Source: Acidobacteriota bacterium (GTDB lineage Bacteria > Acidobacteriota > Blastocatellia > Pyrinomonadales > Pyrinomonadaceae). From it: DNA of 16,053 nucleotides. Under the pieces are notes generated by a model, which saw only the letters and a list, made by a program, of their open reading frames with translations, was not told the DNA's origin and searched no databases. Numbering within the stretch: position 1 is the first letter of the stretch; every line of letters begins with the position of its first letter. Location: the NCBI GenBank assembly GCA_013813755.1, contig JACCRD010000227.1:1-16053 (forward strand), read 5' to 3'. Positions 6,128 to 13,718 of the stretch are shown here, in pieces. Position numbers and translations under genes: made by a program.

Positions 6128-7234
6128 ATTCGAGGCGTCACGCTGACCGGCGGCAACGGTAATGGCGCGGCGGTGCGCGTCAACGATGGCACGCTGATTC
6201 TCGAAGCGGTCGTCGTCCAAAACAACGTCGGGGACTCTCAGGAGGGCGCAGTTTTTTACGGCGGCGGCACGAATCACCGGATTGCCAATTCGACCTTTTC
6301 AGGCAATACTGACTTTGGGGCTTGCTCGGCTTTTCGTGCTTTGGGTGCGTCTTTGACGGTCTTCAACACAACCGTTTCCGGTAATTCCACTACGCGCGGA
6401 ATAGGCGCGATTTGTTTCCTCGGCAATTCAACGGCGACATTTCGCAACACGACCATTTCCGATAATATAGCGGACGGCACGGATGGCGGTGGCGGTGGCA
6501 TCTTTATTCAAGACACTGCAACGGTGGATCTGGGCAATACGATTGTCTCTGGAAATATTTCCGGCGGCGGCGGTCCCGATTTGTATAGATTTACCAGCAC
6601 GGCAACTTTTACAACATCGGGCGGTAATCTTATCCGCGACATCAGCGGCAACCCGGATGCTCCAAACACCACAACTTTTCCGTATAACGCCAATCTTCCA
6701 ACCGGTACCCCGAACGCCAACGGCGACAAAGTGGGCATAACGGGCGATATAGTTAATCCACTACTCGGACCTTTGACAATTGCCAACGGCGGGACGACGC
6801 CGACCCGCGCTTTGCAGACGGGCAGCCCGGCGATTGATGCCGGAATCAATGATTTAGCAAACCCCGCGGAATTAACCACAGACCAGCGCGGAACAGGCTT
6901 TGCGCGCATTCGTGACGGCAACAGCGACGGCACAGCGACGGTAGATATCGGCGCGTTTGAAGTTCAATTTGGAACAACGGCGGCAACTGTTTCTGTTTCC
7001 GGTAGAGTTCTATCATCTCGGAGAAGTGGTGTGTCGAATGCGGTTGTACATTTAACCAATCAGAATGGCGAAATTCAAACTACCAGAACCAACCGTCTTG
7101 GATATTACACGTTTAAGGAATTGGAAGTCGGAGAAACTTACATCTTCAACGTCTTTTCGAAACGCTATCAGTTTGATCCGCAGGTGATTAACTTGACGGA
7201 AGATTTGAGTGAAATTGACTTTACTGCTCAATAA
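6128..7234 (+). pseudogene. 5'-truncated surface protein: beta-helix, choice-of-anchor Q, CarboxypepD_reg
   Basis: Recognisable protein starts abruptly at ATT CGA GGC GTC (6128), directly after an in-frame TAA at 6125-6127, and reads on to 7234. A possible internal GTG start is at 6173 but lacks a nearby Shine-Dalgarno. Counting from 6173: residues 1-135 are parallel beta-helix rungs with repeated N-T-T-(V/I)-S-(G/D)-N motifs. Residues about 195-265 contain SPAIDAGIND, TDQRGTGFARI and TVDIGAFE, the choice-of-anchor Q signature. Residues 273-353 form a carboxypeptidase regulatory-like Ig fold (VSGRVL, VSNAVVHLTN, TNRLGYYTF). Homologues begin with a signal peptide and many more rungs, all missing here. 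An intact relative would be secreted or cell-surface attached. Downstream lies the terminator at 7262. Expression of the stub from the candidate promoter at 6008 is possible, but without an export signal it would stay inside. Confidence 0.75.
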
Positions 7235-7261
7235 CAAAATTGAGTAGATAATCAAAAAGAG

Positions 7262-7297
7262 AAAAGCCGTGAGTAGCCAAAACTTACGGCTTTTTTA
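7262..7297 (+). terminator. Rho-independent terminator, right member of an inverted pair
   Basis: AAAAGCCGTGAGT (7262-7274) pairs with ACTTACGGCTTTT (7282-7294), with one G-T pair, a seven-base loop and further Ts. It lies 28 bases past the beta-helix stop. The rest of the 7235-7510 gap is A/T-rich with nothing else assignable. Confidence 0.85.
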
Positions 7298-7510
7298 CAA
7301 AATAAACCAGCAGAAATAAAATAAAATACCAAATTATAGTTCGCTTAATCCGTTCAGTTTTTCAATAAAAAAATAAATACTAATTATGCTGGTCGGTTTT
7401 TTCATAAAACCTACTTTGTGTTGCGATACTGATTGTAAGGGTTAATACCTCTTTACTATATAAGGTCTTTTTCTATACCATTATTAATGATACCCACGTA
7501 AAGCTAAAAC

Positions 7511-7539
7511 TTGGATGTCAAAAATAAAGAGAGTATAAT
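7511..7539 (+). promoter_or_regulatory. Promoter of the metalloprotease gene
   Basis: TTGGAT (7511-7516) and a perfect TATAAT (7534-7539) are spaced by 17 bases. The start would be near 7546, leaving a short leader that contains AAGGGG (7551-7556) eight bases before the ATG. Confidence 0.65.
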
Positions 7540-7564
7540 ATATAAGAATTAAGGGGCTCAGTAT

Positions 7565-10438
7565 ATGCACGGAAAACTTTCTCGGTTTATTTTCTTGATT
7601 ACAGTGGTCGCTTTGCTGACCGGTATGGTTTGGGCGCAAAATATTTCGTCGGATGAAGTTTGGCGAAAGATTGACGAATCCGCTTTACCGCAACGAAGCG
7701 AGGCGGCAAAGGCGACAGGTCCCGCCAATTATAAAACTTTTCGTTTGAACAAATCCGCTTTACTACAAATTCTTAATCGCGCGCCGCAGGAATTTTCAAT
7801 TGTTGAGCAAAATAATGAAATTATTTTAACTTTGCCGCTCCCCGACGGCAATTTGTCGCGCTTCAGTTTGAAGAAATCTTCAATTATGGAGCCGAAACTC
7901 GCGGCGAAGTATCCCGAAATCAACAGCTATCTGGGACAGGGAATTGATAATCCGACAGCGACGACGCGATTTGATGTTTCGCCGAATGGTTTGCGTGCGA
8001 TGATTATTTCTAACGAAGGGACAACTTTCATCGAACCATACGCAGCGGGCGACACGCTTAATTATATTACTTTTAACAAGCGCGACTTAGCGGACGAAGA
8101 AAATCAATTTCGGTGCTTGGTAGGTGAAGATTTATTTAGCGTCGAAGCCGAGCCTCTTAGTTTTCTGGCGACGTTGAATCAGATTGTTCCGAACGGCGCG
8201 AATCTGCGAATTTATCGTCTGGCGCTCGCCGCAACTGCTGAGTACACAAATGTCTTTCGGCAACCGGGCGACACCGACGCGCAAGCGAAAGCAAGAGCTT
8301 TGGCGCAGATGAATACGACAATGAATCGCGTTAATGCCGTATATGAACGTGAACTCGCCATCCGTATGGTTTTGGTTGCCAACACGGAGTTGATAATTTA
8401 CACCGACCCGGTAAGCGATCCTTACACAAATAACAGCGGTTCGGCAATGCTCGGAGAAAATCAAAGTAATCTGGACGCGGCTATCGGAACGCAGAATTAC
8501 GACATCGGTCACGTTTTCAGCACCGGCGGCGGCGGCGTCGCATCTCTGAATACCCCTTGCAATCCAAATGGAAAAGCACGCGGCGTAACCGGATTGCGGA
8601 ATCCGAGCGGCGATTATTTTGCGATTGATTTTGTTGCCCACGAAATGGGGCATCAATTTGGCGCCAGACACACTTTTAATGCTTCAAGCAGCAGTTGTGG
8701 GGGCGGAACTCGTAGTGCGAGTTCCGCGTATGAACCCGGAAGCGGCACGACCATTATGGGTTATGCCGGACTTTGCGATCCGCAAAGCACACAAAGCCGC
8801 GGCAGCGATTACTTTCACGTCAAAAGCCTGGAAGAAATCGTTAATTTCGTTAACGATAGAGGAACTTGTTCTGTTAACACGCCGACCGGCAACACTCTGC
8901 CAAATGTAGCGATTGCCGACGGCTCAATCAGTTATAACATTCCGAAACAAACCCCTTTTGTTTTGACCGCCGCCGGAAGCGATGCGAACGGCAATACGCT
9001 GACTTATAATTGGGAAGAGTATGACTTAGGACCTCCGTCACCGCCGGATTCGGACGCGGACGGCGTGGCGCGACCGATTTTTCGCTCGTATCCGCCAACG
9101 GTCGAACCTTCCAGAACATTTCCCAAACTACAATATATTTTAAATAACGCCAACGTCCCGCCCTCCATATACAATTGCAGCGGTTACGACTGCATCGTCG
9201 GTGAAATTCTGCCTGCGATTACGCGGACGATGAAATTTCAAGTTACTATTCGTGATAACCACACCGGCGGCGGCGCCATCAATTCTTCAACTGTTTCCGT
9301 GAATGTTGACGGAAACAGCGGACCGTTTCAATTGACCCAGCCGAATACCAATTCGACTTGGTCAGGACTTTCCAACCAAATTGTATCGTGGAATGTGGCA
9401 AATACCTCGAACCCACCAGTCAACGCGGCAAGCGTACGAATTTTGCTTTCTACCGATGGCGGACAAACTTTCCCGATAGTTTTAGTAAACAATACCGCTA
9501 ACGATGGTTCGGAAACCATCGCCCTGCCGGATGTTTTAACGACGACGGCGCGAATTAAAATCGAAGCCGTGAGCAATATCTTTTTCGACATTTCCGATGC
9601 CAATTTTATGATTTCTTCCGCCTCAACTATTCGCCGAACGCCATTTGACTTTGACGGCGACGGGAAAGCAGATGTCAGTGTCTTTCGACCTGACAACGGA
9701 GTCTGGTATCTGAACCAATCTACAAATGGATTTACCGGAGTTCAGTTCGGTGTCTCAACAGATAAATTGGCTCCTGCTGACTATGACGGAGACGGCAGAA
9801 CTGATGTCGCCGTTTATCGAGGCGGCACGTGGTATCTGCAAAGAAGCAGAGACGGATATCTGGGCATTGCTTTTGGTGCGGCAACCGATATTCCGATGCC
9901 GGCAGATTTTACCGGCGACGGACGTGCGGAAGTAGCTGTGTTTCGCCCCTCAGACGGCGGATGGTATATCTACAATATGGTAAATAATCAATTTAATGCC
10001 GTTCAATTTGGACAGGTTGGAGATGTACCTGTAGCAGCAGATTACGACGGCGACGGTAAAGATGACATCGCTGTTTACAGAAACGGAACCTGGTATCTGC
10101 AAAGAAGCCGCGATGGTTTTACCGGAATAGCTTTCGGGCAATCAGGAGACAAACCAGTTCCGGCAGATTACGACGGCGACGGTAAATCAGATATCGCTGT
10201 GTTTAGACCTGAAAATGGAACGTGGTATCTGCAGAGAAGCCGAGATGGATTTACAGGCATTGCTTTTGGATTAGGAACAGACAAACCGGCGCCTGCTGAT
10301 TATGATGGTGACGGCAAGGCTGACATTGCAGTATTCAGAGACGGAACTTGGTATCTACAAAGAAGCCGCGATGGATTTACCGGAATTAGTTTCGGTGAAG
10401 CAACTGATAAAGCACTTCCCAACGCTTTTGTTCCTTAA
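7565..10438 (+). CDS. Secreted metzincin (reprolysin-like, M12B-type) zinc metalloprotease with C-terminal FG-GAP repeats
   Basis: A complete 957-residue exported protease. Seen: a signal peptide (hydrophobic to about residue 20, cleavage near VWA-QN) and a pro-region of roughly residues 30-205. The catalytic domain, about 210-440, has the zinc motif HEMGHQFGARH at 359-369 (H359, H363, H369; general base E360) and a Met-turn IMGYAGLC with M398, the metzincin hallmark. A cadherin/PKD-like domain follows (about 445-590; GSDANGNTLTYNWEE), then an FN3-like domain (about 595-690; NQIVSWNVANT and VRILLSTDGG). Six FG-GAP/VCBS-type repeats with the calcium loop DxDGDG run from residue 694 to the end. 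The FG-GAP tail probably forms a propeller for binding surfaces or partners; that role is inference. No secretion-sorting tail is seen. Start and ribosome site are clear, and a shared terminator follows. Confidence 0.92.
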   Translation: MHGKLSRFIFLITVVALLTGMVWAQNISSDEVWRKIDESALPQRSEAAKATGPANYKTFRLNKSALLQILNRAPQEFSIVEQNNEIILTLPLPDGNLSRFSLKKSSIMEPKLAAKYPEINSYLGQGIDNPTATTRFDVSPNGLRAMIISNEGTTFIEPYAAGDTLNYITFNKRDLADEENQFRCLVGEDLFSVEAEPLSFLATLNQIVPNGANLRIYRLALAATAEYTNVFRQPGDTDAQAKARALAQMNTTMNRVNAVYERELAIRMVLVANTELIIYTDPVSDPYTNNSGSAMLGENQSNLDAAIGTQNYDIGHVFSTGGGGVASLNTPCNPNGKARGVTGLRNPSGDYFAIDFVAHEMGHQFGARHTFNASSSSCGGGTRSASSAYEPGSGTTIMGYAGLCDPQSTQSRGSDYFHVKSLEEIVNFVNDRGTCSVNTPTGNTLPNVAIADGSISYNIPKQTPFVLTAAGSDANGNTLTYNWEEYDLGPPSPPDSDADGVARPIFRSYPPTVEPSRTFPKLQYILNNANVPPSIYNCSGYDCIVGEILPAITRTMKFQVTIRDNHTGGGAINSSTVSVNVDGNSGPFQLTQPNTNSTWSGLSNQIVSWNVANTSNPPVNAASVRILLSTDGGQTFPIVLVNNTANDGSETIALPDVLTTTARIKIEAVSNIFFDISDANFMISSASTIRRTPFDFDGDGKADVSVFRPDNGVWYLNQSTNGFTGVQFGVSTDKLAPADYDGDGRTDVAVYRGGTWYLQRSRDGYLGIAFGAATDIPMPADFTGDGRAEVAVFRPSDGGWYIYNMVNNQFNAVQFGQVGDVPVAADYDGDGKDDIAVYRNGTWYLQRSRDGFTGIAFGQSGDKPVPADYDGDGKSDIAVFRPENGTWYLQRSRDGFTGIAFGLGTDKPAPADYDGDGKADIAVFRDGTWYLQRSRDGFTGISFGEATDKALPNAFVP
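9647..10429 (+). repeat. Six FG-GAP coding repeats in alternating long/short units
   Basis: The D-x-D/T-GDG loops start at 9647, 9779, 9905, 10040, 10166 and 10298, giving periods of 132, 126, 135, 126 and 132 bases. Long units carry VFRP-x-(N/D)-G before the W-Y strand; short units carry V-Y-R-x-G. Units 2, 4, 5 and 6 share TWYLQRSRDG nearly unchanged in protein but with synonymous base differences. Confidence 0.9.
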
Positions 10439-10554
10439 AACAATTCAAAGATAAAAAGCGAGGTAGCCGACGGATGCCGACGAACAAAATGCAGCAAAGT
10501 TTTGATACTAACCCTGTAATCATCTTTCGACATACAATCATATAAGAATAAATA

Positions 10555-10588
10555 AAAAAGGCAGGACACTTTCTTGCCCTGCCTTTTT
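10555..10588. terminator. Bidirectional terminator between convergent protease and hydrolase genes
   Basis: AAAAAGGCAGG (10555-10565) pairs perfectly with CCTGCCTTTTT (10578-10588) over a 12-base loop. It has A- and T-runs on both sides and lies 35 bases from the hydrolase stop. Confidence 0.92.
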
Positions 10589-10622
10589 ATAATACAAACA
10601 ATCTGTGCGGACGCCTCGCTTA

Positions 10623-11444
10623 TTACTGATGCAGAAATTCCAGAAGATCGATTGTTAATTGTTCCTTGTGCGTGGCGAACAAACCATGCGGCGCGCCGTC
10701 ATACTCGATTAGTTTAGAATGAGCAATAACTTGCGCCGCGGCGCGAGCGCTGGCATCGATCGGGACGGTCTTATCGTCAGTCCCGTGGATAATTAAAGTA
10801 GGCACCGTGAAAGCGGCAAGATCGGGACGGAAATCCGTCGTCGCAAAGGCTTTGGCACAATCGAGCGTCGCCTTCAAACTTGCCTGCATCGCTACGTTCC
10901 GCGACGCTTCAAGCAGTTCGTCACTCACCGGATAAGATATTAAACCAACTCCGTAGAAGTCTTTAAAAAAGCTTGCAAAAAATTTTGCGCGATCCTGCTT
11001 TATTGCTTCAGTCATTTGATCGAACGTTGCCTGATCAGTGCCGTTAGGATTATCATCTGTTTTGAGCATAAAAGGTACAACTGAGGAGACAAGCACGGCT
11101 TGCGAAACATTCTGTCCTCCGTGTCGTGACATATAGCGTGCGACTTCGCCACCTCCCATCGAAAACCCCACGATAGTGGCATTTTCCGCACCGGTTTCTT
11201 TGATAACGGAAGCCAGGTCATCAGCCAGCGTATCGTAATTATAACCGCTCCATGGTTGATCGGAACGACCGAAACCACGCCGGTCATACGAAATGGCGCG
11301 AAAACCAGCATCGACAATAGCCATCGCCTGATCATCCCAACTATCGGCTGAAAGAGGCCAGCCGTGCAGCAGTATTACAGGGCGACCTGAGCCCCAGTCT
11401 TTTACATAAAGCTTTGTGTTGTCATTTGTTGTGATATATGTCAT
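10623..11444 (-). CDS. Alpha/beta hydrolase, arylesterase / non-heme chloroperoxidase type
   Basis: A complete 273-residue alpha/beta hydrolase without signal peptide. Seen: the oxyanion region LLHGWPLSADSWD (25-37), the strand-helix ISYDRRGFGRSDQP (51-64), the nucleophile elbow GFSMGGGEVARY with S95 (93-104), the acid loop HGTDDKTVP with D224 probably catalytic (220-228) and GAPHGLF with H253. The YDRRGFGRSDQPW and SMGGGEVARY wording is characteristic of the cofactor-free haloperoxidase/arylesterase group. Its halogenation activity is usually a side reaction of ester and peracid hydrolysis. The natural substrate is unknown. The ATG at 11442-11444 has AGGGG six bases upstream. It is convergent with the protease gene and transcribed alone as far as can be seen. 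Confidence 0.92.
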   Translation of the reverse strand: MTYITTNDNTKLYVKDWGSGRPVILLHGWPLSADSWDDQAMAIVDAGFRAISYDRRGFGRSDQPWSGYNYDTLADDLASVIKETGAENATIVGFSMGGGEVARYMSRHGGQNVSQAVLVSSVVPFMLKTDDNPNGTDQATFDQMTEAIKQDRAKFFASFFKDFYGVGLISYPVSDELLEASRNVAMQASLKATLDCAKAFATTDFRPDLAAFTVPTLIIHGTDDKTVPIDASARAAAQVIAHSKLIEYDGAPHGLFATHKEQLTIDLLEFLHQ

Positions 11445-11758
11445 TTATTTCCCCTGTTTGAGCAGTTATTGCTTCATCTTATAAAAAATTATTTCGTCAG
11501 TAAACCCAAACTAGATTCATAATTAAACACAATTGACGATAAAACAATGTGCTTTTGATGGAGCCAGAATTGATTATAAATAACCTTTACCACCTCTGTC
11601 CAAATTAAAGGTTTTTGATTGGGTTTAGCGATAATCGCTCAATAATTGCGTTGTGTAATAAATTTTAGGTTGTTTGTTATTCAGTTCCGCATCGTGCCGA
11701 CTTTAGGCGTAAAAGCGTTAAAATTAGCACGGATAATTTTATATTACCTCAGCCTGGT
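11445..11758. other. Intergenic region, no gene seen
   Basis: A 314-bp A/T-rich spacer upstream of the alpha/beta hydrolase and downstream of the metallo-hydrolase, both on the minus strand. It holds only ORFs under 20 codons and a small AGCGA-TAA-TCGCT palindrome near 11627. A minus-strand TATAAG near 11480 is a weak hydrolase promoter candidate. No terminator for the upstream metallo-hydrolase is obvious. Confidence 0.6.
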
Positions 11759-12673
11759 CTACTGTTTGCGGCTTGCCGAAAGGCTTTTGTAGATAGTTTC
11801 AATCCACACGTCGGTTTTGATAAATCCTGAACCCCAAGACTGGTATTTGGCAGGCAATCCGTCTTTTTTGATACCTTCAAGTGTTTTGCCGCCGATCATT
11901 CCTTTCTGCACAATGCCGGTCGTCTCCGTCAGCATTTGATGATAATTCTTCAAATCGGTAAGCGTTGAGAGATTACCGTGACCTGGAATGATTTTGACGT
12001 CTGCCGGAACTCTGTTAATGACATCGGCGATGTTTTTGGTTAATCCCAGAACGCTTCCGCCGCTTTCCATATCAACGAACGGAAAACGGTTGGCGAAGAA
12101 ATGATCGCCCATATGGACAACATTTGCTTTGGTAAAGAAAATGACCGAATCGCCATCGGTGTGTCCATTCGGATAATGGACGGCGAGAATCTCCTCGTCA
12201 TTAAAATGAATACGTGTCGATTGATCAAATGTGATAGATGGCAGCGCAAATTTCGGATATGGCACAAATTTTTCGCCGCGAAAGAGGGCTTCGGTAGCGA
12301 GGCGTCTGCGGACATTTGTATGCGCGACGATAACCGAATCCTTGCCAAAAAAGTTATTACCCTGCGTGTGATCGCCGTGCCAATGCGTGTTAAAGATAAA
12401 ACGCGGTTTGTCTGAACCGAGAGATTTTAACGCCTCGGCGATCTTCGGCGCGACCTGCGCATAATCGTCATCAACAATTAAAATTCCGTCCGTGCCTGCT
12501 GAGACACCGACATTTCCGCCGCGACCCTGAAGCATATAAATCTGATCGGTAATTTTAACGGTTTTGACCGTAATTTCCTGTGTTTGGTTTTCGTTTTCGT
12601 GTTTACCGTGAGCGAAATTTAAGCTCGCGCACAAACTTACAAGAAATGAAAGAGCGACGAATTTTCTCAGCAT
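11759..12673 (-). CDS. Exported metallo-beta-lactamase-fold hydrolase
   Basis: A complete 304-residue MBL-fold protein counted from the ATG at 12671-12673. A signal peptide (MLRKFVALSFLVSLCASLNFA) indicates export. All metal ligands are present: HWHGDH with H97, H99, D101 and H102, GHTDGDS with H171, GD-HFF with D190, and IPGHG with H232. That is the full dinuclear zinc set. The layout, with a conserved C-terminal WIETIYKSL, is that of periplasmic MBL-fold hydrolases of broad and mostly unknown substrate. Beta-lactam hydrolysis cannot be claimed. An ATG nine codons upstream (12700) is in frame, but the ribosome site GGAG lies inside that extension and the extension spoils the signal peptide, so the shorter start is chosen. 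Confidence 0.9.
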   Translation of the reverse strand: MLRKFVALSFLVSLCASLNFAHGKHENENQTQEITVKTVKITDQIYMLQGRGGNVGVSAGTDGILIVDDDYAQVAPKIAEALKSLGSDKPRFIFNTHWHGDHTQGNNFFGKDSVIVAHTNVRRRLATEALFRGEKFVPYPKFALPSITFDQSTRIHFNDEEILAVHYPNGHTDGDSVIFFTKANVVHMGDHFFANRFPFVDMESGGSVLGLTKNIADVINRVPADVKIIPGHGNLSTLTDLKNYHQMLTETTGIVQKGMIGGKTLEGIKKDGLPAKYQSWGSGFIKTDVWIETIYKSLSASRKQ

Positions 12674-12680
12674 TTTATTT

Positions 12681-12684
12681 CTCC
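12681..12684 (-). promoter_or_regulatory. Ribosome binding site that decides the MBL-fold hydrolase start
   Basis: GGAG on the minus strand lies seven bases before the ATG at 12673. It sits within the coding part of the longer alternative starting at 12700, which has no good site of its own. Confidence 0.7.
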
Positions 12685-12830
12685 AGTTTAAGATTTGCAA
12701 CGACTTTTTCTGCTTTTATAAAATCTATCATCTTTTGAAATTACAAATGTATTTGAATTGCAAAACTTTAAAGTTAGTCGCAAAAAGGGTTGTCGATAAG
12801 AACAATGATAAGTGTATAACAAAATTGTAT

Positions 12831-12948
12831 TATAATATTACCAAACGTTGATATTTGTTGGCTGATTTAATATTCTGAAACGTGAGAGGCTTAACGTAAA
12901 AATCTGCTCGGTTCGTTACCGGGTTAGGCGCGCGTTAAGCCCTTTTTT
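12831..12948 (+). ncRNA. Candidate small RNA or orphan leader: promoter box followed by nested hairpin and T-run
   Basis: A perfect TATAAT at 12831-12836 would start transcription near 12843. About 105 bases later comes a two-level hairpin ending in C-TTTTTT. No ORF of useful length lies in between, and both the upstream gene (minus) and the downstream integrase remnant are separate from it. No good -35 exists at 16-18 bases. The transcript would be mostly unstructured for about 45 bases and then folded. It could equally be a chance -10 plus a terminator left by a lost plus-strand gene. The remaining intergenic sequence between 12674 and 12830 is A/T-rich and holds the hydrolase's own promoter, not precisely located. 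Confidence 0.25.
12888..12947 (+). terminator. Nested hairpin with T-run, terminator-like
   Basis: GGCTTAACG (12888-12896) pairs with CGTTAAGCC (12933-12941), followed by C and six Ts. Inside, CTCGGT (12907-12912) pairs with ACCGGG (12918-12923, one G-T pair) over a five-base loop. The 36-base enclosed segment is longer than in ordinary terminators. Confidence 0.5.
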
Positions 12949-12971
12949 GATTATTTCTGAAAATTATATTT

Positions 12972-13576
12972 AAGCGTTTATTTGACAACAAAATTCTGCG
13001 TGATAATCTCGCCTGGCAAGTCAAATAATTATCGGAAAATGACCCTTCGTTTCACGTCTTGAGCCTTGAGGAGGAGAAGCGCTATCTGCTTGCCGCTCCG
13101 CAGCCACTTCAAAACGTGGCAATTGTAATACTTGAAACCGTTATGAATGCGCTGAAGTCTATCAGCTTCGTAAGCAGGACGTTGATCTTTCACAGAATTT
13201 TTTGAAAGTCATTAAAAGTAAAATAAAGACATCGGTTTGTCGTGTCCATCTGTCGTCGCGGGCACGACGTGTTTTAAGTTATCGGATGAAAAAGTTTGAC
13301 GGCGAAAATCTTTTTTCGCAAAATGATATTGACGGGCAACAAGCAACCAAAACTTTGAATTATCCGCATTTGAAAGCTTTTAGATTTTTACGCTTCGCTT
13401 TCCGGTTATATGATTTTCGTCACACGTTTGCTACAAGAGCATTAGAGAGTAAAATTGATTTATTAACGCTTGCCTTGATACTCGAACACGCGAACTTAAA
13501 GGTGGTTTTTCGTTACGCGCATTCGTCCGAAAAGCAAAAGCCGATGCGATTCATAAAATGGAAAACTCAAAAGTAA
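12972..13576 (+). pseudogene. Tyrosine recombinase / phage-type integrase, decayed
   Basis: Remains of a site-specific tyrosine recombinase. From 12972 one frame reads KRLFDNKILRDNLAWQVK, hits TAA at 13026-13028, and continues LSEND, HVLSLEEEKRYL and PLQNVAIVILETVM. At about 13140-13147 one base is missing relative to the expected ETGMR-x-x-E. The adjacent frame then continues ECAEVYQLRKQDVDL, KVIKSKIKTSVCRVHLS and KFDGENLF to LYDFRHTFATRALES, LEHANLK and RYAH, ending at 13576. Counting from a TTG at 13202, R73, H96 and the nucleophile Y105 survive. The box I arginine (GMR) is gone and LGH has become LEH. The SAM-like N-terminal DNA-binding domain is almost entirely missing. At least one stop and one frameshift make it non-functional. 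No attachment sites can be assigned with confidence. Confidence 0.85.
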
Positions 13577-13610
13577 GATATAAAGCAAAAATAGTCTAAA
13601 GTGGTGAATC

Positions 13611-13653
13611 AAGCTGAAAGGTTACATTTTTAGATATAACACCCTTTCAGCTT
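13611..13653. repeat. 11-bp perfect inverted repeat after the integrase remnant
   Basis: AAGCTGAAAGG (13611-13621) and CCTTTCAGCTT (13643-13653) flank a 21-base A/T-rich loop. It lies 35 bases past the integrase stop and 65 before the SDR gene. There is only a weak T-rich tail, so it may be a degenerate terminator, an operator of the SDR gene or an element boundary. Confidence 0.6.
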
Positions 13654-13718
13654 TGTAGATTGTTAATTATAAACATCTGAACAAAAAGAACTTATTAAAT
13701 TACGGTAAAACGAATTTT

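Noticed and set aside
8132..8671. 179-codon open frame antisense to the metalloprotease
   Set aside because: It is a shadow of a gene with secure domains and has no ribosome site or recognisable motif.
12674..12700. Nine-residue N-terminal extension of the MBL-fold hydrolase (ATG at 12700)
   Set aside because: The ribosome site GGAG falls inside it and it would precede the signal peptide with a non-basic stretch; the ATG at 12673 is preferred.
12889..12940. attC-like integron site: GCTTAAC (fits RYYYAAC) and GTTAAGC / GTTAGGC (fit GTTRRRY) at the ends of a foldable segment near a tyrosine recombinase
   Set aside because: The segment is only 52 bases, no paired L boxes with an extrahelical base are evident, the nearby recombinase is not of the IntI type as far as readable, and the T-run after the stem is better explained as a terminator.
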